Origin: Trachythela sp. YZ-2020 | Lineage: Eukaryota > Cnidaria > Anthozoa > Malacalcyonacea > Clavulariidae | Direction: 5' to 3' | NCBI GenBank assembly: GCA_016169945.1 | Contig: JADLSH010000057.1 | Coordinates: 175,238-239,237 of the forward strand | Length of the DNA stretch: 64,000 bases | Shown: positions 10,901-24,527 of the stretch, piece after piece | Layout: every line of letters begins with the position of its first letter | Position numbering within the stretch: position 1 is the stretch's first letter | Translations under genes and position numbers: made by a program | Notes under the pieces: model-generated | Databases searched by the model: none | The model's input: the letters and a program-made list of their open reading frames with translations, nothing else | Told to the model about the DNA's origin: nothing

Positions 10901-13900
10901 CTATCTACTTATATTTTGTAATCTTGTTATTACCACGCCCCTTGAACAAATCCTGCTATAGGGTGACAAATGTTAGGCGATTTAAATAAAGTTTTTCTAT
11001 CTATCTTCTATCTATGTACCGCACGCTCCCAACCCGCTTCACGAAACTCCGTGTAAGACGACTAAATATTTTTTTAAAGCTCGCGAGCCTCTGCGGTGGA
11101 GAGTGCGACTGTTTAGTATTGACAGCTATCCGTTAAGGTTAATGAAAACAGAACCTCCACGGAAATAGTCTATTTATACACTATATGAATTCCAAAAAAC
11201 AACATAAACAATTCCGTTCAATTTGAAAACAGAAAATGCAAATTTCTTTAATAAAGATTTTAATTTCAATTTATGCAAGCTATATTAGTCACGTTTCATC
11301 AATATTACAATAAGATATTTCAAAAACAAAGTACTTAAAATATTATTCAGTCAGCATAGTCTATTGTTGTCGTTCTTCCTTTCTTGCTAACAGTTGCTAT
11401 CTCGACTTCTTTCGCTTGCCAGTTGATGATTTCAATTACAGTTCATGTAAGCTACGTGTATCTTGAACAACGTCTCATCAATACATTACAAATACAATAA
11501 TCAATATTCATTGCAAAGACAAAGTACTTATGTTCTTATAAAAATATCCTTCCGTCTGCAGTTTATTGCTTACTCTCTTCCTTTTTGGCTATCTCGACTC
11601 CTTTCTCTTGCCACTTGCTGATGCTTTTGTTCGGCTTAATCAACGTTAACAATGTTATGGTCAAACTGTCTCTCATGTATAACACAAGCGCTACTTCAAC
11701 GACGAAATAGAACACAATGCTGAGCCAAAACTTCCCGAGTATTGCATGAAATAACATTGAAATACTGTAGCCCACTTCACAAGCTATAAGATCACCGATT
11801 ATATTTTGGTACGAATCGCCTTGATATTCGCCAGAAGTGCCGCTCGATTCTCGATAGCGAGCGATAACACTTTCGCTATTTTCCAGCAGCTCCCACGAGA
11901 GCTCGAACGCAAACATAACTAGATAGCCAACAGACGGCCCAAATCCGAGCAAAAACCACAAGTAGTACAATACAACTCCATGTAGAATATGTGTAAAGCT
12001 ATACGGGTCGAATATATGCTGAGACACCTTCGGACTGTACCATTGGGGGACAAATAATGGCCACCAAGCGCCGTTATGCCAAGCCATTCTCAGATAGTGC
12101 CAAATTAGATATTTCAATGCTTCAGTTGTGTAAATTTGAGCTCGTTTGAGATCATATCTTTTATAGGTAACGGGGCACAATAATAGCAGCATCCAGCTGT
12201 TATCCGATGACGCATTTAAATATAATTTACGTAAATTTATCCCGTAAATTGACTGAGGATTGACGCCGATTCTCAAGTTTCGTGACGTAATATATCGTGG
12301 GTAAGTCAAAAGGTATTTTTGTGATGCATAATTATGACGTCATGGACGTGACAAAAAATTTCCAATTGACAATTTGTCGGAAATTTTGACCTAAAAAGGG
12401 CTAAAAACAGCCTATTTTGAGTGTAAATGGGGGATATGTCGGAAATTTTGACCTAAAAAGGGCTAAAAACAGCCTATTTTGAGTGTAAATGGGGGTTTGT
12501 CGGAAATTTAGGAGACTTTGCCCCCCCACCGGAAAACGTGAATTTCCGCCACTGAAACTGACGTTTGGGGCTTGGTGCTGACGTCACAGCGTACGATAAT
12601 TGTTTAATTGCTGACTGCGTGGGCATTGCGAATAAGCCGACAAAAAAACTGCCGTAATGCATAATGTACGTAATACGTAGGAACAACGCAATTGCTGCAA
12701 CTTATAAGAAAGACTGATTTCAACGCATGCTAGTTAGAAATGCTTCTAAACTTTGTATCGTGCATTATATCACATTAATATTAAATTAATATAAGCGCGT
12801 TTCTTCCTCCAAATTGCATTATACTACAAGTTATATATGGAAAATTTAGAATTAATAATGCAATACTCACTGCAGCATACTCCGCGTGGGAATCAATGTT
12901 AGGAAATTGGTAAAACCTGTTCAGTTCTTCAAATTCTTCCTAGATAATGTTATAGTACAATGGTTATCACTTCAGCTTTAGTTTTCATTGCTACCCTTAC
13001 AGTCAAAATAAAAGAACCTTCCGACTTCCGCTTTTGTAGTCTGTTGTCATTTACTGTATTTTTGTTCAAGTGAAATTTCGCAAGTTTTCTGTGTTATAAA
13101 CATGCAGTGAATCTAACGAAAAATGCATCCTTTGTTATAATTATTGCAACTTAACATAATTATAAAACAAAGAAAGGTAAATTTTATTGCAAAATTTCTG
13201 TAGCGGTTACCGAATTATGGAGAAATTTAACGATAAAATTTTGTTGCGAAATTTAGCTTATATCGCCGTATTTCCCCATAATAAAATAGGTAACCGCTAC
13301 AGTACTACAGAAAATACAGTAAATGACTTAATGACAACAGACTACAAAAGCGGAAGTGGGATTAAAGGCTTTTTTCCACTCATCGCAAAACCAACTCCCA
13401 AGCTCGCTGCGAGTACTTTCATCCAATCACAATGCTCGACAGTTTATTTTAATTACATGCAAGAACCATTGAACTTACATTGAACTATATACAAACATAT
13501 TTTTCGCAGCCGTTCCCGTTCAGGTCTAAAATATTGTATATAATATTTCACTCTAAATATCCATCCACCTAAACCTTCTACATCAATTTCAATCGAGTGA
13601 GATGCAGAAAAAAATCTTGTAATTTACCTTATCACAACTGGACTCTGTAGCTCAGTGGTCAGCTGTCGGAGGACTTAGAGTTGCATGGTCTAAAATATTG
13701 TAATATAATATTTCACTCGAAATATCCATCCACCTAAATCTTATATACAAACATATGTCTATTATAGTTCAATGGCAAGAACTTGCAGCGAGTTTGCAAG
13801 TTGGTTTTGCGATGAGTGGAAAAGAGCCTTTAAGGTTCTTGTATTTTGACTGTAACTACCAAAAAGCGGAATTATGATGCACTAGAGAAATAAGTTACCA

Positions 13901-15901
13901 TGGTTTGCGTCTGAAATATCTTGACTTTTTGAGCAAAGGCACTTTGTCAGGAAGTTGGTGTACACCTCTACCACAGAATAAAGATCTATACAGAAGGGCC
14001 ACTCAGCGGTGCAACGTGTCCTCGGTTTTTTATTCAAAAATATGCAGTTTACTGGCCAGGAAAATGGCGGACCAGCCAGTTCAGCGTGCTTATTGGCCAG
14101 AAAAAGCAATTGACTGGCCAGGGTAATGGCAACCAACATGCGTAATGCGATATGCGCGACCCCAAAAACTTCAACGGTTCCGACGAGAGTGAACCCTCTA
14201 TATAATATTTACTCTATGCCTCTATGGCAGCTACCTCCAAACACTAATACTCTGCCGGTAATGTAAATTATAAGAAGTACAAACCTCAGTAAACATCGTT
14301 TTAAAAGGATTCAAGGTTGAGAAAAAGTCCATGTCAATGTCCAAAATGTAAGGTTCCTCTAGCTGAGACAACATTTCGTCGATAAACAATTGAATATCAC
14401 TTTCAATTTTTCTTTTATCAGAGCAAGCACATTCATTTGCCACAATTAACCTTTCACAATAATGATTACTTGAACACAAATTTTCACCTTGTGGATGGCT
14501 TTTTAAGGATGAAGTTTTGACCAGTACATCATTTTCAAATTGTCTTTTGTCATGAAGACAAGCATGCGTGTTTGCTATATCGAACGGATCACAATTGCTC
14601 TCACAACATAACTTTTCTCCTTGAAGATCCAATTTCCATTTGCCTTTTGTTCTATTACAGTTATCTGAACAACAAATCTGGGAAGCATTTTTGAGTTCTT
14701 GTTCGCCATCCGGATACAACGTGTTCATATCACCGCTAGTTAATGTGGAGTGTAAAGTATTGACAGGCATGGTCTTGACAACAACAGTTAGTTCTCGACA
14801 GTTTTCTAATTCTTCCTCCGATGCATATAGTCCGTCTTCACAGAAATATTTCTCACAACTTGATACTCTAGAGGAATATATATATTGACAATAAACTGCA
14901 GTGGTTTGTGTCTGAACCAGATTAAAAATACTGCTACGTTTTGAGCAAACTGGTCCTTCATCTGAACCTCTTAACAAAGTAGTTATTGATATCTCAACCA
15001 GTGCACACTGAAATTTTCATGATTTATGGCAATGGATCTATCTCTATTCCACAACAAAGGGGTTTAGGTTTCTTGTACTACATATTAACCCGTTAAGCCA
15101 CAATGCACCCTAATGCACCGGCCCACTTTGTCATTTTACTTTGTCTAACGCCAGACAATTTTACACATCAAGGAGAAAGTGTTGGGCGTTAATGGGGTTA
15201 ACCAGACTATCTGCATTAGCCGCAATGTGCCCTAATGCGCCAGGCACTTGGTCATTTTACTCTGCATAACGCCAGACGATTTTATTCGTCATGGGGAAAG
15301 TGTTGGGCATTAATGGATTAATATTCAAAAATTGCATAATCTTGAGAAAGGCAAAATTCTTTAATGCATTCTGACATTCAAAAAATACTCTCAACCAACT
15401 CTACCCCAAATCTCTTATATTCATTGTTTTTAACATTTATTTTACCATTTTACCTTCCCCCCCAAACTTCCAAAAACCTTTCATTTACCTTATTGTTCCT
15501 TCAATTTTATGTCTGCCAACATGAAACAACAAGGTTTTATCAGAAATTTGTTTTGACCAAGGCGGTTTAACCCAAATAACTTTCTTAATATGCCCTACAT
15601 AAACTGCAGGTAATATCCAATCTGCAATACTAACAACATCAAATAATAGTTCTTTATTATAAACGCTTTCAGCTTGTATTTCCAATGGCGCCATGAGGTC
15701 GGGATGCGAATCAAAATGCAATAAAGTCACGCCAGAAAATGGCAAATGTTTTGACCCGATTGCTCGGTAAATATACGGCAAAACTTCTTGATGGTATTCG
15801 CATATCCATACTGGGATTTTCTTGTATAAACGCAGTTCTGTTTTTAGTTTTTTGGCTGTTTCTATTTCTGCAACGCTTTCCACTCCTTGAACGCCGGCCA
15901 T
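7904..15901 (-). CDS. UPF0489 family protein (C5orf22 homologue), 6 exons
   Basis: I rebuilt the whole CDS (about 502 aa): 15901-15489, 14867-14285, 12939-12871, 10323-10135, 9349-9219 and 8027-7904, with all junctions GT-AG and all phases agreeing. The N-terminus has KIPVWICEYHQEVLPYIYRA and LLHFDSHPDLMAPL. Exon 2 contains CEDGLYASEEELENC, a long Cys/Ser-rich low-similarity insert, and DIDMDFFSTLNPF. Later exons give HSAGMTTNLPVHV, then LSSIPKPTIITLAR, then SSDDDYTPPTSVDFIQ before the stop. The order matches vertebrate C5orf22 (442 aa), and the extra length sits in the exon-2 insert. The HFDSHPD and DIDMDFF motifs resemble arginase/deacetylase-type metal sites, but the function is unknown. 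Intron 3 (12,870-10,324) hosts a separate same-strand gene at 11,563-12,192 and a fold-back element. The ATG at 15901 is the first in frame and lies close before the conserved block. Confidence 0.9.
8083..8458. repeat. Fold-back element, CACTATTTAAC ends
   Basis: The left end (ACTATTTAACCATTAGATTA, TGAGCTCAAGATTTATATGA, GGTGATAGTTGATGAGGGCG) recurs inverted at the right (CGCCCTCGTCAACTATCACC, TCGTAGAAATCTTGAGCTCA, TAATCTAATTGTTAAATAGT). The interior has a second palindrome around GGCTACGCTACTCGCTATC and TTGTCGATAGATAGCGAG. No ORF. It lies in the last intron of the C5orf22-like gene. Confidence 0.7.
8481..8697. repeat. Variable-arm hairpin family, copy 1
   Basis: The conserved core is AACTACC(T)GAAAAAATA, then GAACTTCGATGTTTC, then AAGGCCCTTCG, and it is mirrored by TATTTTTCAGGTAGTT on the right. 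The outer arms (TATACTTCAGGG, then GGATC; mirrored as GATCC, then CCTTCAAGTATA) are complementary to each other but unlike those of the other copies at 9.4, 28.1 and 53.5 kb. Confidence 0.65.
8810..8990 (-). repeat. tRNA-derived SINE fragment
   Basis: The segment contains GTGTTACTTCAGAAGGAACC, then GCGGTGTTTGATAGAGTCGA and ACTGGAACTTACG, which matches the reverse of the SINE body described at 51,757-52,030. It is strongly diverged. Confidence 0.45.
9036..9140. repeat. hAT-type MITE fragment
   Basis: It begins CAGTGGCGGAAATTTCGTTGG and contains AAAAGCCTATTTTTAATGTA and ATGGGGGTTTGTC, like the 4954-7542 family. The right terminus is missing. Confidence 0.55.
9395..9610. repeat. Variable-arm hairpin family, copy 2
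   Basis: The tail GCGCCGTGCCAGTGTAGGTAG is followed by an outer arm ATAAGCTTCGCGTCTTTAGGA, then the core AACTACCTAAAAAATTCAA and AACTTCGATGTCGAGCGAAGG. The right side carries the mirrored core TTTTTCAGGTAGTTTTTAAA and mirrored outer arm ATCCTAAAGACCCGAAGCTTAT. The outer arms pair with each other but are unrelated to those of copies 1, 3 and 4. Confidence 0.7.
10385..10555 (-). repeat. tRNA-derived SINE body fragment
   Basis: On the minus strand this reads CTGTTCTTCCTCGATGTCCA, then TGCAGGAGGAAACCGGATTA, the reversed SINE body. A 68-codon open frame covers it, but that frame is SINE-derived and I do not call it a gene. The segment abuts exon 4 of the C5orf22-like gene. Confidence 0.55.
10556..11106. 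repeat. Fold-back element with GTCGTCTTACACGGAGTTTC arms
   Basis: CACTCTCCTCCGAGGCTTGA, AAAGTATCTAGTCGTCTTAC and ACGGAGTTTCGTG at the left are mirrored by CACGAAACTCCGT, GTAAGACGACTAAATATTTT and GCCTCTGCGGTGGAGAGTG at the right. The arms are about 100 bases. The interior ends with AATAAAGTTTTTCTATCTAT and short TCTA repeats, resembling the 3' end of an inserted retroposon. Confidence 0.6.
11265..11432 (-). pseudogene. Decayed partial duplicate of the 3' end of the UPF0314-like gene
   Basis: The C-terminal and 3' flanking sequence of the neighbouring gene is repeated here in direct order. A frame reading INWQAKEVEIATVSKKG followed by a stop parallels ISKWQEKGVEIAKKEESKQ of the intact gene. 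The downstream text (ACAAAGTACTTA, then CATCAATA and ATTACAA motifs) recurs at matching spacing, giving a unit of about 175-190 bases. No upstream coding part is duplicated, so this is a remnant of a local tandem duplication. Confidence 0.65.
11563..12192 (-). CDS. UPF0314/DUF2585-like multi-pass membrane protein, intronless, nested in an intron
   Basis: This is a single open frame of 209 codons from the first in-frame ATG (12192). The frame stays open further up to about 12,309 without an ATG, so an upstream exon spliced at an acceptor such as GATAACAG near 12,197 is possible. I recognise the bacterial UPF0314 (DUF2585) plan: a HIFDPYSFTHILHGVVLYYL block, a hydrophobic helix followed by ELSWELLENSESVIARYRES, a GDSYQNIIGDLIACEVGYS block, another helix, and a tail YMRDSLTITLLTLIKP. 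In alphaproteobacteria the corresponding motifs read like E.AWE.LENS, IIDRYR, Y.GDS..NS..D and IRDNLTLNV. About four membrane helices are expected; the biochemical function is unknown. It sits inside intron 3 of the C5orf22-like gene on the same strand. Its AT content is like the neighbours, so any transfer is old. The DUF assignment is from motif memory, not a search. Confidence 0.7.
   Translation of the reverse strand: MLLLLCPVTYKRYDLKRAQIYTTEALKYLIWHYLRMAWHNGAWWPLFVPQWYSPKVSQHIFDPYSFTHILHGVVLYYLWFLLGFGPSVGYLVMFAFELSWELLENSESVIARYRESSGTSGEYQGDSYQNIIGDLIACEVGYSISMLFHAILGKFWLSIVFYFVVEVALVLYMRDSLTITLLTLIKPNKSISKWQEKGVEIAKKEESKQ
12365..12556. mobile_element. hAT-type MITE with internal tandem duplication
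   Basis: The right end is GAATTTCCGCCACTG. A segment of about 58 bases (GTCGGAAATTTTGACCTAAA, then AGGGCTAAAAACAGCCTATT and GAGTGTAAATGGGGG) occurs twice in tandem. The left terminus is truncated. Confidence 0.65.
13010..13870. repeat. Nested inverted repeats, one with TGTAGCGGTTACC ends
   Basis: TGTAGCGGTTACC at 13,199 and GGTAACCGCTACA at about 13,290-13,302 bound a small palindromic element. It lies inside a wider inversion: TTCCGCTTTTGTAGTCTGTTGTCATTTACTGTAT near 13,027-13,060 (long run, shown here only in part) is mirrored near 13,312-13,358. A third pair, GCGAGTTTGCAAGTTGGTTTTGCGATGAG at about 13,787 and CTCATCGCAAAACCAACTC at 13,380, frames the right half. It lies in intron 2 of the C5orf22-like gene. 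Confidence 0.5.
13965..14165. repeat. Relative of the CACAG MITE at 821-1023
   Basis: It shares GGCCACTCAGCGGTGCAACG, ATATGCAGTTTACTGGCCAG and AAAGCAATTGACTGGCC with the element at 821-1023. The right terminus is not clear. Confidence 0.55.
15085..15325. repeat. Two tandem copies of the TAACGCCAGAC repeat
   Basis: Two units of about 120 bases share CACTTTGTCATTTTACT-like text, TAACGCCAGAC(A/G)ATTTTA and GGAAAGTGTTGGG(C)TTAATGG. A single diverged copy lies at 40,195-40,275. I recall similar text as common in coral genomes, which bears weakly on the taxon. Confidence 0.6.
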
Positions 15902-15984
15902 CTTGTTAAGATATCACGGGATCAGCCCGCACTCAGGTTTTTGCCCGCATGTACCAACAGGGACGGGGGGGGGCAATTAAACCC

Positions 15985-16142
15985 TCAATTATTAACAATT
16001 ATTGGATGAGGCGGAGCAGGATATCGATAATTATTCAGACCAAGGTCAACGTTATCTGCCGAAGCGAAGCTGAGGCGGATAACGTTGACCGAGGTCTGAA
16101 TAATTATCGATATCCTGCGTAAGCCGAATTCAATAATTGTTT
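15985..16142. repeat. Near-perfect palindrome around GCGAAGC
   Basis: Left arm AACAATTATTGGATGAGGCG, AGCAGGATATCGATAATTAT, TCAGACCAAGGTCAACGTTATC. Right arm GATAACGTTGACCGAGGTCTGA, ATAATTATCGATATCCTGC, AATTCAATAATTGTT. The arms are about 70 bases and meet at GCCGAAGCGAAGCTGAGGC. It lies just 5' of the C5orf22-like start codon. Confidence 0.75.
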
Positions 16143-16253
16143 TATTATTCATTTTGTAACATGCATTGACGAATAGAACAAGCAAATATTGAAAACAAAG
16201 ATTTTATTACTGTTCATAAATATCAATACAGAAGAAATATGAGAATATTTCAA

Positions 16254-16365
16254 AAATACCTCTCTTGCCACACTTTTGTGCTTTTTTTGTGTTTGCCGAG
16301 TCTTTGTTTTCTACTATTTTCTCAATTTCTTCGTTTGAAAACGTTGCGAAACGAGCACTAGCCAT
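16254..16365 (-). pseudogene. Crypton-type recombinase N-terminal fragment (possible)
   Basis: A short open segment starts MASARFATFSNEEIEKIVEN and continues KDSANTKKAQKC before similarity stops. This opening resembles the N-terminus of the KIAA1958/Crypton-type tyrosine recombinase proteins that are abundant in cnidarian genomes. No catalytic region is present. The adjacent palindrome at 15,985 and GATATCGATAATAATTC near 16,521 may be parts of one non-autonomous element. Confidence 0.4.
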
Positions 16366-16785
16366 TGTAAATATTAAAACTTGAAGACAAAATTAAACAA
16401 ACTTCAAAATTTCCCGCTTATTTGTAATTTTATGCGATATACCGCTGGAATATTCCGGGCGCCGTCCAATTATCTCTGCAGATTACTGTTTCCGCTGAAA
16501 AATAGCGCGGGCACCGGCAGATATCGATAATAATTCGCAAGTTTTTAGCCAATAAGAAAACGATAACACAGTACAATGAATAATAATATCTTTTATCGCT
16601 ACCACAGAATACCTCACTGGAACCACACATTCAAGATGTAATCTTCTTACACCGAATTCTTAGTACACTTTACACAGTTTATTTGTCTGTACTATTTCCT
16701 TATAAAAGTGCCCTACCCTATAGAATAATAAGCCAATATTTTAAACTAATATATTCATTATATAATTTAATTGTCAATTTGTTTT

Positions 16786-21436
<4,651 letters not shown>

Positions 21437-22147
21437 GTTTTTTTCTGTGAATATTTTGTGGAAATTCAGTACCTTCACCTAGCAATCTACCTATTGTTGG
21501 TTATGCAACGTCTTATTTGAAGTATTGGACAAAATTCGAAAGCACGTGAAACACACGTGGAAGAAATTTGCGGGCTCAATTTTGAATTAGATTAGGGTTA
21601 CGGTAAGGATTAGGGTCAGGTTGAGATGGTATTTAAAAATTGACCCAATCTATTTCAATCACTGATCTATTATTTATATGCACAACAATGATTTAAAAAA
21701 ATTTCCATTCAATGAAGAGCCTATTGGGGAGGGCATAGTCTCCTTCACAGGTGGGTGAAAGTGGTTCACAAAGAGTGTCTGTGAAGGAGGCTAGGGAGGG
21801 CTGGGGTGCTAAATTCTAAAAGAAATAAATAAATAACATTCACTAATTTTATTGGCCATTTCTTTTGTATTATATTTACAAATTGCCAAACATTAATTGC
21901 AATATTTACATGTGCCAATGACAAACAAAAAAATTTATTCTAACAGGGTGGAACCTCTTGGAAAAACCTTTTGTTTGTAATGGTATTCAAATTATCAATG
22001 GCCTGATTTGTCCTATACTATAGATGGATGATCCACCTGAACAAACTTAGGAATTATCTGCCGAGACAAACTATTGTACACCAAAAGAACTTGTGTGCAT
22101 AGTTTGATCTGGATGATCAGGACTTCATATCACTGTCAACTAGGTCC
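21437..22147. other. Intergenic stretch between the KLHL-like gene and GOT2
   Basis: About 700 bases hold the GOT2 upstream region and the 3' flank of the KLHL-like gene. GGTTACGGTAAGGATTAGGGTCAGG-type text near 21,595 and CCTTCACAGGTGGGTG / TGTGAAGGAGG near 21,741-21,790 are a small inverted pair. No core promoter motif was identified. Confidence 0.3.
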
Positions 22148-23992
22148 TCAATTTCCCTTGTCTGTGATCATTGGCAAAAGTGAAGCAAAAATTTCACCTT
22201 TCAACTGCACAGCAGAGCAAGCTGCACCTTCCAACTTCGATGGCATGCACACAGTACTAGTTATTGTCCAAGTTCCTTTCCTTGAATCATAGCATTCAAC
22301 ACTATCCAAGTAACTGCCATGGAGAAAGCCACCAAATACATAGATCCGATGCCCCACAGCCGCGGCACATGACCTTAACCTTGGGATGGTCAACTCAGCA
22401 ATCATGTTCCATTGGTTGAGCCTGGGACAGTACACTTCACACGTCCGGAAATTTGTTTGAATGGTCGGGCCCTCTGTGTAGACGTTGAGTTGACCGCCAA
22501 ACACATAAATCTTTTGGTTAAGCTCGACGCTGCATGCTCCGTACCTCTGCATCTTCATAGGCATAACCGGAAACCAAGAGTCAAATGGGGGATCATATCG
22601 CTCCACTCCTTTCAGGACTTCGGAATTATCTTGACCACAGCATCCACCAAAAGCGTAAACAAAGCTACCGCATGCGATAAGACAGTGACCCTTCCTTGCC
22701 TGCATCATGGGGGATAGTGTCTCCCAGGTGTTCGTTACTGGGCTGTAACGTTGGACCGTGTTGAGCGTCTTTCCACAGAACCCGCCTGAGACATACAGGT
22801 AGTCCTGGAGGAACGTGACAGCAACTCCAATATGGCCACTGCACATTGGTAGCAATCGTTGCCAAGGTAACCCGGGTTGGTTCAAGTCGAGACATTCAAT
22901 ACACGAGTCATCTGCTTCTAAACTCCCACCCACAGCATAAACCACATGACCATGGACAGCAATACCGTGTCGATAACGAGCAATATTCATGTTCTTTAAC
23001 GAACACCACTTATTAAGTGAAGGGAAGTAGCAATTAACACTAGCTGTGCCACCTTTTCCTCGTTCCCAACCGCCGACAACTAATATAGCCTTGTTACCAT
23101 GGTAACCAACTGGCTCTCCATGACTTGGTGCATCGTTGCTATTTATAGCCATGACATTATGACTTCGGACTGCCCCCTTTAGGAGCTCACTGCTTTTTGC
23201 GTACTCATGAATACAAATTACTCTGGAAATATAGCCATCGGGTAGACATGTCAAATCTATGTAGTTAATTAACTGGTCTAAATACTTCGCTCTTAACGAG
23301 GAGTTGTGATTGATCCACTTCAAAGCTGCATCAAAAGCTTCACAATCGCTAGCTGCAAGTCCCTCGCTTCCCAACAGCTCGACAATATACCCCACATCCA
23401 AATCTAGAAACTCGTTAGTGTTCGTTATACTGAAAAAGTTTGCTAGAACAAGCCCCCTTGCTTTGGCTCTTAGCTCCAGGCATTGATAACGATCTGCAAA
23501 TACCCAAGTGGACAAGCAGTTATCGAAATTCAGATGCTCTTCTAAAAAATTATTCTCGGCTAAATTCTTAAGCCGGCTAAGCATCAGATAATCAGCAGCA
23601 ATAATTAGATCAAAAACCTTTTCAACCGATAAAACTATGTCACCAATATAAATGTAGTCAAGAACATCTTTTAAAACTTTTGCTTTCACTCCGTTTAAAC
23701 GTATTTTATACTGTTGTCTTTCTTTCATGGTCGAGTTAAGAAGTCTTTCGAAGTAGGGGCTGCTTGCAGCTAGTACGTTTCGATGAGCGACTACCTCGAC
23801 TTCTTCTACTAGTAAGCACACATCGCAAAACGTTTCAGCTTTTCTGTACTTGTTTAGCGTTTTCATTATAGAATGGCTGTATTCCAGATTGCTCAGTTCC
23901 TCCTTGCATGGCGATGGAGAGTTTCTTTGGGCCTTATCAAAGTAGTTTTTTATCATCGCATCCATGTTTACACGCCTCGAACTGGAAGCCAT
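22148..23992 (-). CDS. BTB-BACK-Kelch protein, single exon
   Basis: An intronless frame encodes about 614 aa from MASSSRRVNMDAMIKNYFDK. An in-frame ATG at 24,067 would add 25 residues but lacks domain support. Domains in order are BTB/POZ (about residues 45-155, AETFCDVCLLVEEVEVVAHR and LAASSPYFERLL), BACK (about 160-265, with LPDGYISRV), then six kelch repeats from about 305 to 590, each with a GG pair (AILVVGGWERG, VVYAVGGSLEADD, YLYVSGGFCGK, FVYAFGGCCGQ, KIYVFGGQLNVY, RIYVFGGFLHGSYLDSVECYD). KLHL proteins usually recruit substrates to CUL3 ubiquitin ligases through BTB-BACK. The kelch propeller binds the substrate, which cannot be told from sequence. It is similar to several vertebrate KLHLs; orthology is unresolved. 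Being intronless beside intron-rich genes, it may derive from a retrocopy. Confidence 0.92.
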   Translation of the reverse strand: MASSSRRVNMDAMIKNYFDKAQRNSPSPCKEELSNLEYSHSIMKTLNKYRKAETFCDVCLLVEEVEVVAHRNVLAASSPYFERLLNSTMKERQQYKIRLNGVKAKVLKDVLDYIYIGDIVLSVEKVFDLIIAADYLMLSRLKNLAENNFLEEHLNFDNCLSTWVFADRYQCLELRAKARGLVLANFFSITNTNEFLDLDVGYIVELLGSEGLAASDCEAFDAALKWINHNSSLRAKYLDQLINYIDLTCLPDGYISRVICIHEYAKSSELLKGAVRSHNVMAINSNDAPSHGEPVGYHGNKAILVVGGWERGKGGTASVNCYFPSLNKWCSLKNMNIARYRHGIAVHGHVVYAVGGSLEADDSCIECLDLNQPGLPWQRLLPMCSGHIGVAVTFLQDYLYVSGGFCGKTLNTVQRYSPVTNTWETLSPMMQARKGHCLIACGSFVYAFGGCCGQDNSEVLKGVERYDPPFDSWFPVMPMKMQRYGACSVELNQKIYVFGGQLNVYTEGPTIQTNFRTCEVYCPRLNQWNMIAELTIPRLRSCAAAVGHRIYVFGGFLHGSYLDSVECYDSRKGTWTITSTVCMPSKLEGAACSAVQLKGEIFASLLPMITDKGN

Positions 23993-24527
23993 ATTGATTA
24001 TTGAAAGTCGAAATATTTGGCCGCGCGAAGGCAGCTGGTACTGGGTACCAGTTGATAATGACGTCATCACAATAACATGACGTCATCATTCGTCATACAT
24101 GGCGTCACATATAACGACACTTACACACGTCACACCTGGTAGATCCTCATTTTCGTACAGTATGGTAACAATTGTTTTTTGAACCCTGCCCCCTCTATTA
24201 ATTTTCATCTCTTTCTCTCACCTAATTACACAATTTTAATGTTGTCTTCGGGATAAACAATTTCATTAAACCTATTGAACATCATTTTTTGTATTTTTCA
24301 TTGTATAAAATCACACACTGATAACGAATAATGTAAAAAACATTCAATTCTTCCAACTACATTGCTGTTCAGTCGTAAGACTCAAATCTTGGTTATCACT
24401 AATTACTTGACTTTTCCAAATCTTTAGTCCTTCCGATCAATAGTGGAAATCAAACACTCCTTCACAGCCAGTTTTTAAAGATGTGCTGCGAATGTTGATG
24501 TTATTTTCAACCAACAACATCGTTACT

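Noticed and set aside
12193..12309. 39 extra N-terminal codons for the UPF0314-like protein
   Set aside because: The frame is open but has no ATG there, only a TTG at its 5' end; the first in-frame ATG is 12192. An upstream exon remains possible.
22412..22717. Plus-strand ORF opposite the kelch repeats
   Set aside because: It is a shadow of the KLHL-type coding sequence on the minus strand.
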